Part shown: piece by piece, positions 6,326 through 7,203 of the stretch
Layout of the letters: each line of letters begins with the position of its first letter
Position numbering within the stretch: the stretch's first letter is position 1
DNA from: Smithellaceae bacterium
GTDB taxonomy: Bacteria; Desulfobacterota; Syntrophia; Syntrophales; JAQULV01
NCBI GenBank assembly: GCA_028718405.1
Contig: JAQULV010000065.1
Location: 1 to 7,203, forward strand
DNA length: 7,203 nt
Direction of reading: 5' to 3'
Notes under the pieces: generated by a model
Seen by the model: only the letters and a program-made list of their open reading frames with translations
What the model was told of the DNA's origin: nothing
The model's database searches: none
Made by a program: the position numbers and the translations under genes

Positions 6326-7073
6326 CCTGGGCCAGTACGTTGCGGGCGAGGGTCTCATTTATCGTCTCGATCCCCGCATCAAACTTTTGTCCGTTATGGC
6401 TCTGAGCGTCGCGATTCTCCAGGCGGGAGCCGTGGCCCTTGCCCTCTGCACCGTCTTTCTCTTTGGGACCGCCTTTTCGTCGCGGCTTAAGCCGGGCGAT
6501 ATCGGCGCGTCGCTCCGGCCGTTCTGGTTCTTCTTGGCCCTGATCCTTCTCCTTCACGTAGCCTTCGGCGGGCCTGGGCACGGCGCCTTCAGCCTACCTG
6601 GTCTCCGCCAAGGAATGCTCGTGACCTGGCGTTTTCTGTGTCTCATCGTCGCCGCCTTCGTCCTTACCAGGACCACATCACCCACGGAGTTGGTGCGCGG
6701 TTTCGCGGGCCTGCTTCGACCTTTGGAAAGGTTGCGGGTGCCCGTTAAGGATCTGTCCTTCATGCTGACCATGGCCTTTCGTTTTGTCCCGCTGCTTGCT
6801 TCCGAGACCGGACGCATCCGCGACGCGCAGCGCGCCCGGGGGGGCGATCTTGCCGGTGCGACGTTGCGCGGGAAGATCAAGGCGACGCGCTCCCTGGCTC
6901 TGACAATGGTTTCCGGCGCCTCTATGCGCGTCGATGAGATTGCGGCGGCCGTTGCAGCGCGAGGCTATCACAGCGGCGCGGGCGGCCCCCGCCGGGAGCT
7001 TCACCTCGGGGCAGCCGATTACGGCGTCCTCGTTTTAGTCACTGTCCTGATCAGCTTTCTCCTCGTGCTATAG
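6318..7073 (+). CDS. bioN: ECF transporter transmembrane coupling protein, biotin type (BioN/EcfT/CbiQ family)
   Basis: T component that links the ATPase to the substrate-binding protein in the membrane. From GTG 6318 it has 251 residues. The N-terminus VSLGQYVAGEG with RLDPRIKLL (16-24) is typical of the family. Four or more hydrophobic segments follow (about 24-52, 66-84, 101-117 and the C-terminal end). The two coupling motifs, each with Ala-Arg-Gly, are QRARGGD (171-177) and AVAARGYH (211-218). GGAGGT at 6308-6313 is better spaced for GTG 6318 than for the GTG at 6312, which it overlaps; the 6312 start would add two residues. The gene overlaps the end of bioM by eight bases. No clear terminator follows the TAG stop. 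CbiQ is the alternative family name, but bioY context favours BioN. Confidence 0.92.
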   Translation: MVSLGQYVAGEGLIYRLDPRIKLLSVMALSVAILQAGAVALALCTVFLFGTAFSSRLKPGDIGASLRPFWFFLALILLLHVAFGGPGHGAFSLPGLRQGMLVTWRFLCLIVAAFVLTRTTSPTELVRGFAGLLRPLERLRVPVKDLSFMLTMAFRFVPLLASETGRIRDAQRARGGDLAGATLRGKIKATRSLALTMVSGASMRVDEIAAAVAARGYHSGAGGPRRELHLGAADYGVLVLVTVLISFLLVL

Positions 7074-7150
7074 ACACGGAAAGATTGCGCCTTCTTCCCG
7101 GTTGTGTTAAAGGCATTACAGCGAAAGGAATTTTCGATGGTAGTGGCAGT
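7074..7150 (+). other. Spacer after bioN with RBS and five-codon mini-ORF
   Basis: The spacer has no convincing terminator; only a weak GGAA...TTCC pairing (about 7078-7098) is visible. AAAGGAA (7124-7130) lies six bases before ATG 7137, but that frame reads MVVAV and stops at TGA 7152-7154. The stop overlaps a second ATG at 7151 in another frame. The well-placed ribosome-binding site therefore serves a mini-ORF, or the reading frame hides a sequence error. Confidence 0.4.
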
Positions 7151-7203
7151 ATGAAGAGATGGTCCTGGGTCGCAGATCCCGAGGCAGCGCAGGGGGCGGA
7201 GCA
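7151..7203 (+). CDS. Possible start of a further gene, unidentified (cut by window edge)
   Basis: From ATG 7151 the frame is open to the right edge and begins MKRWSWVADPEAAQGAE. Only about 17 residues are visible, which is too few to assign a family. The ATG overlaps the stop of a five-codon upstream ORF (ATGA), compatible with reinitiation. It lacks its own close Shine-Dalgarno; the nearest, AAAGGAA, ends about 20 bases upstream. It could equally be non-coding. Confidence 0.25.
   Translation, partial: MKRWSWVADPEAAQGAE

Noticed and set aside
5003..7073. Cobalt ECF transporter (CbiMNQO) reading of the last three genes
   Set aside because: The ATPase and T component alone are ambiguous, but the membrane S component has the BioY pattern, not that of CbiM, and there is no CbiN.
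7078..7098. Intrinsic terminator after bioN
   Set aside because: Only four to five base pairs can be drawn, with mismatches and no T-tract.
1..7203. CRISPR arrays, tRNA/rRNA genes, insertion sequences or attachment sites
   Set aside because: No regularly spaced repeats, tRNA-like folds, transposase motifs or terminal inverted repeats were seen; the window is almost fully occupied by metabolic and transport genes.

Overview
The window looks like a chromosomal segment of a Gram-negative, GC-rich bacterium. A TonB-dependent outer-membrane receptor with a signal peptide and a C-terminal Phe requires an outer membrane. The combination of vitamin uptake genes with an acyl-CoA dehydrogenase would fit a deltaproteobacterial (Desulfobacterota-like) fatty-acid oxidiser, but that placement is inference and not firm.

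Layout. (1) 1-840, minus strand: N-terminal 280 codons of an acyl-CoA dehydrogenase, running off the left edge. (2) 841-943: divergent intergenic region with a hairpin and a good sigma70-like promoter (TTGACA, 17 nt, TATAGA) facing right. (3) 944-2796, plus strand: btuC-like FecCD permease and btuD-like ATPase, overlapping by one base. (4) 2773-2915: a cobalamin riboswitch whose 5' side lies inside the btuD coding sequence. It is followed by a probable translational expression platform (2913-2954). (5) 2955-5003: a TonB-dependent receptor, probably BtuB. (6) 4993-7073: bioY, bioM and bioN, a complete biotin-type ECF transporter, tightly packed and overlapping. (7) 7074-7203: a short spacer with a ribosome-binding site, a five-codon mini-ORF and the possible start of another gene.

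How they work together. The receptor would bring cobalamin across the outer membrane using TonB energy, and BtuC/BtuD would move it across the inner membrane. The periplasmic binding protein (BtuF) is not in the window. BioY binds biotin in the membrane, and BioM (ATPase) with BioN (transmembrane coupling protein) powers its uptake. All seven plus-strand elements are spaced as one polycistronic unit. The cobalamin riboswitch sits in the middle, so the receptor and, by translational coupling or readthrough, the biotin transporter may answer to cobalamin status. The most unusual points are the biotin transporter downstream of a B12 riboswitch, the stop codon of btuD lying in a riboswitch hairpin loop, and a conflict at the btuC start, where the best promoter and Shine-Dalgarno point to an ATC codon.
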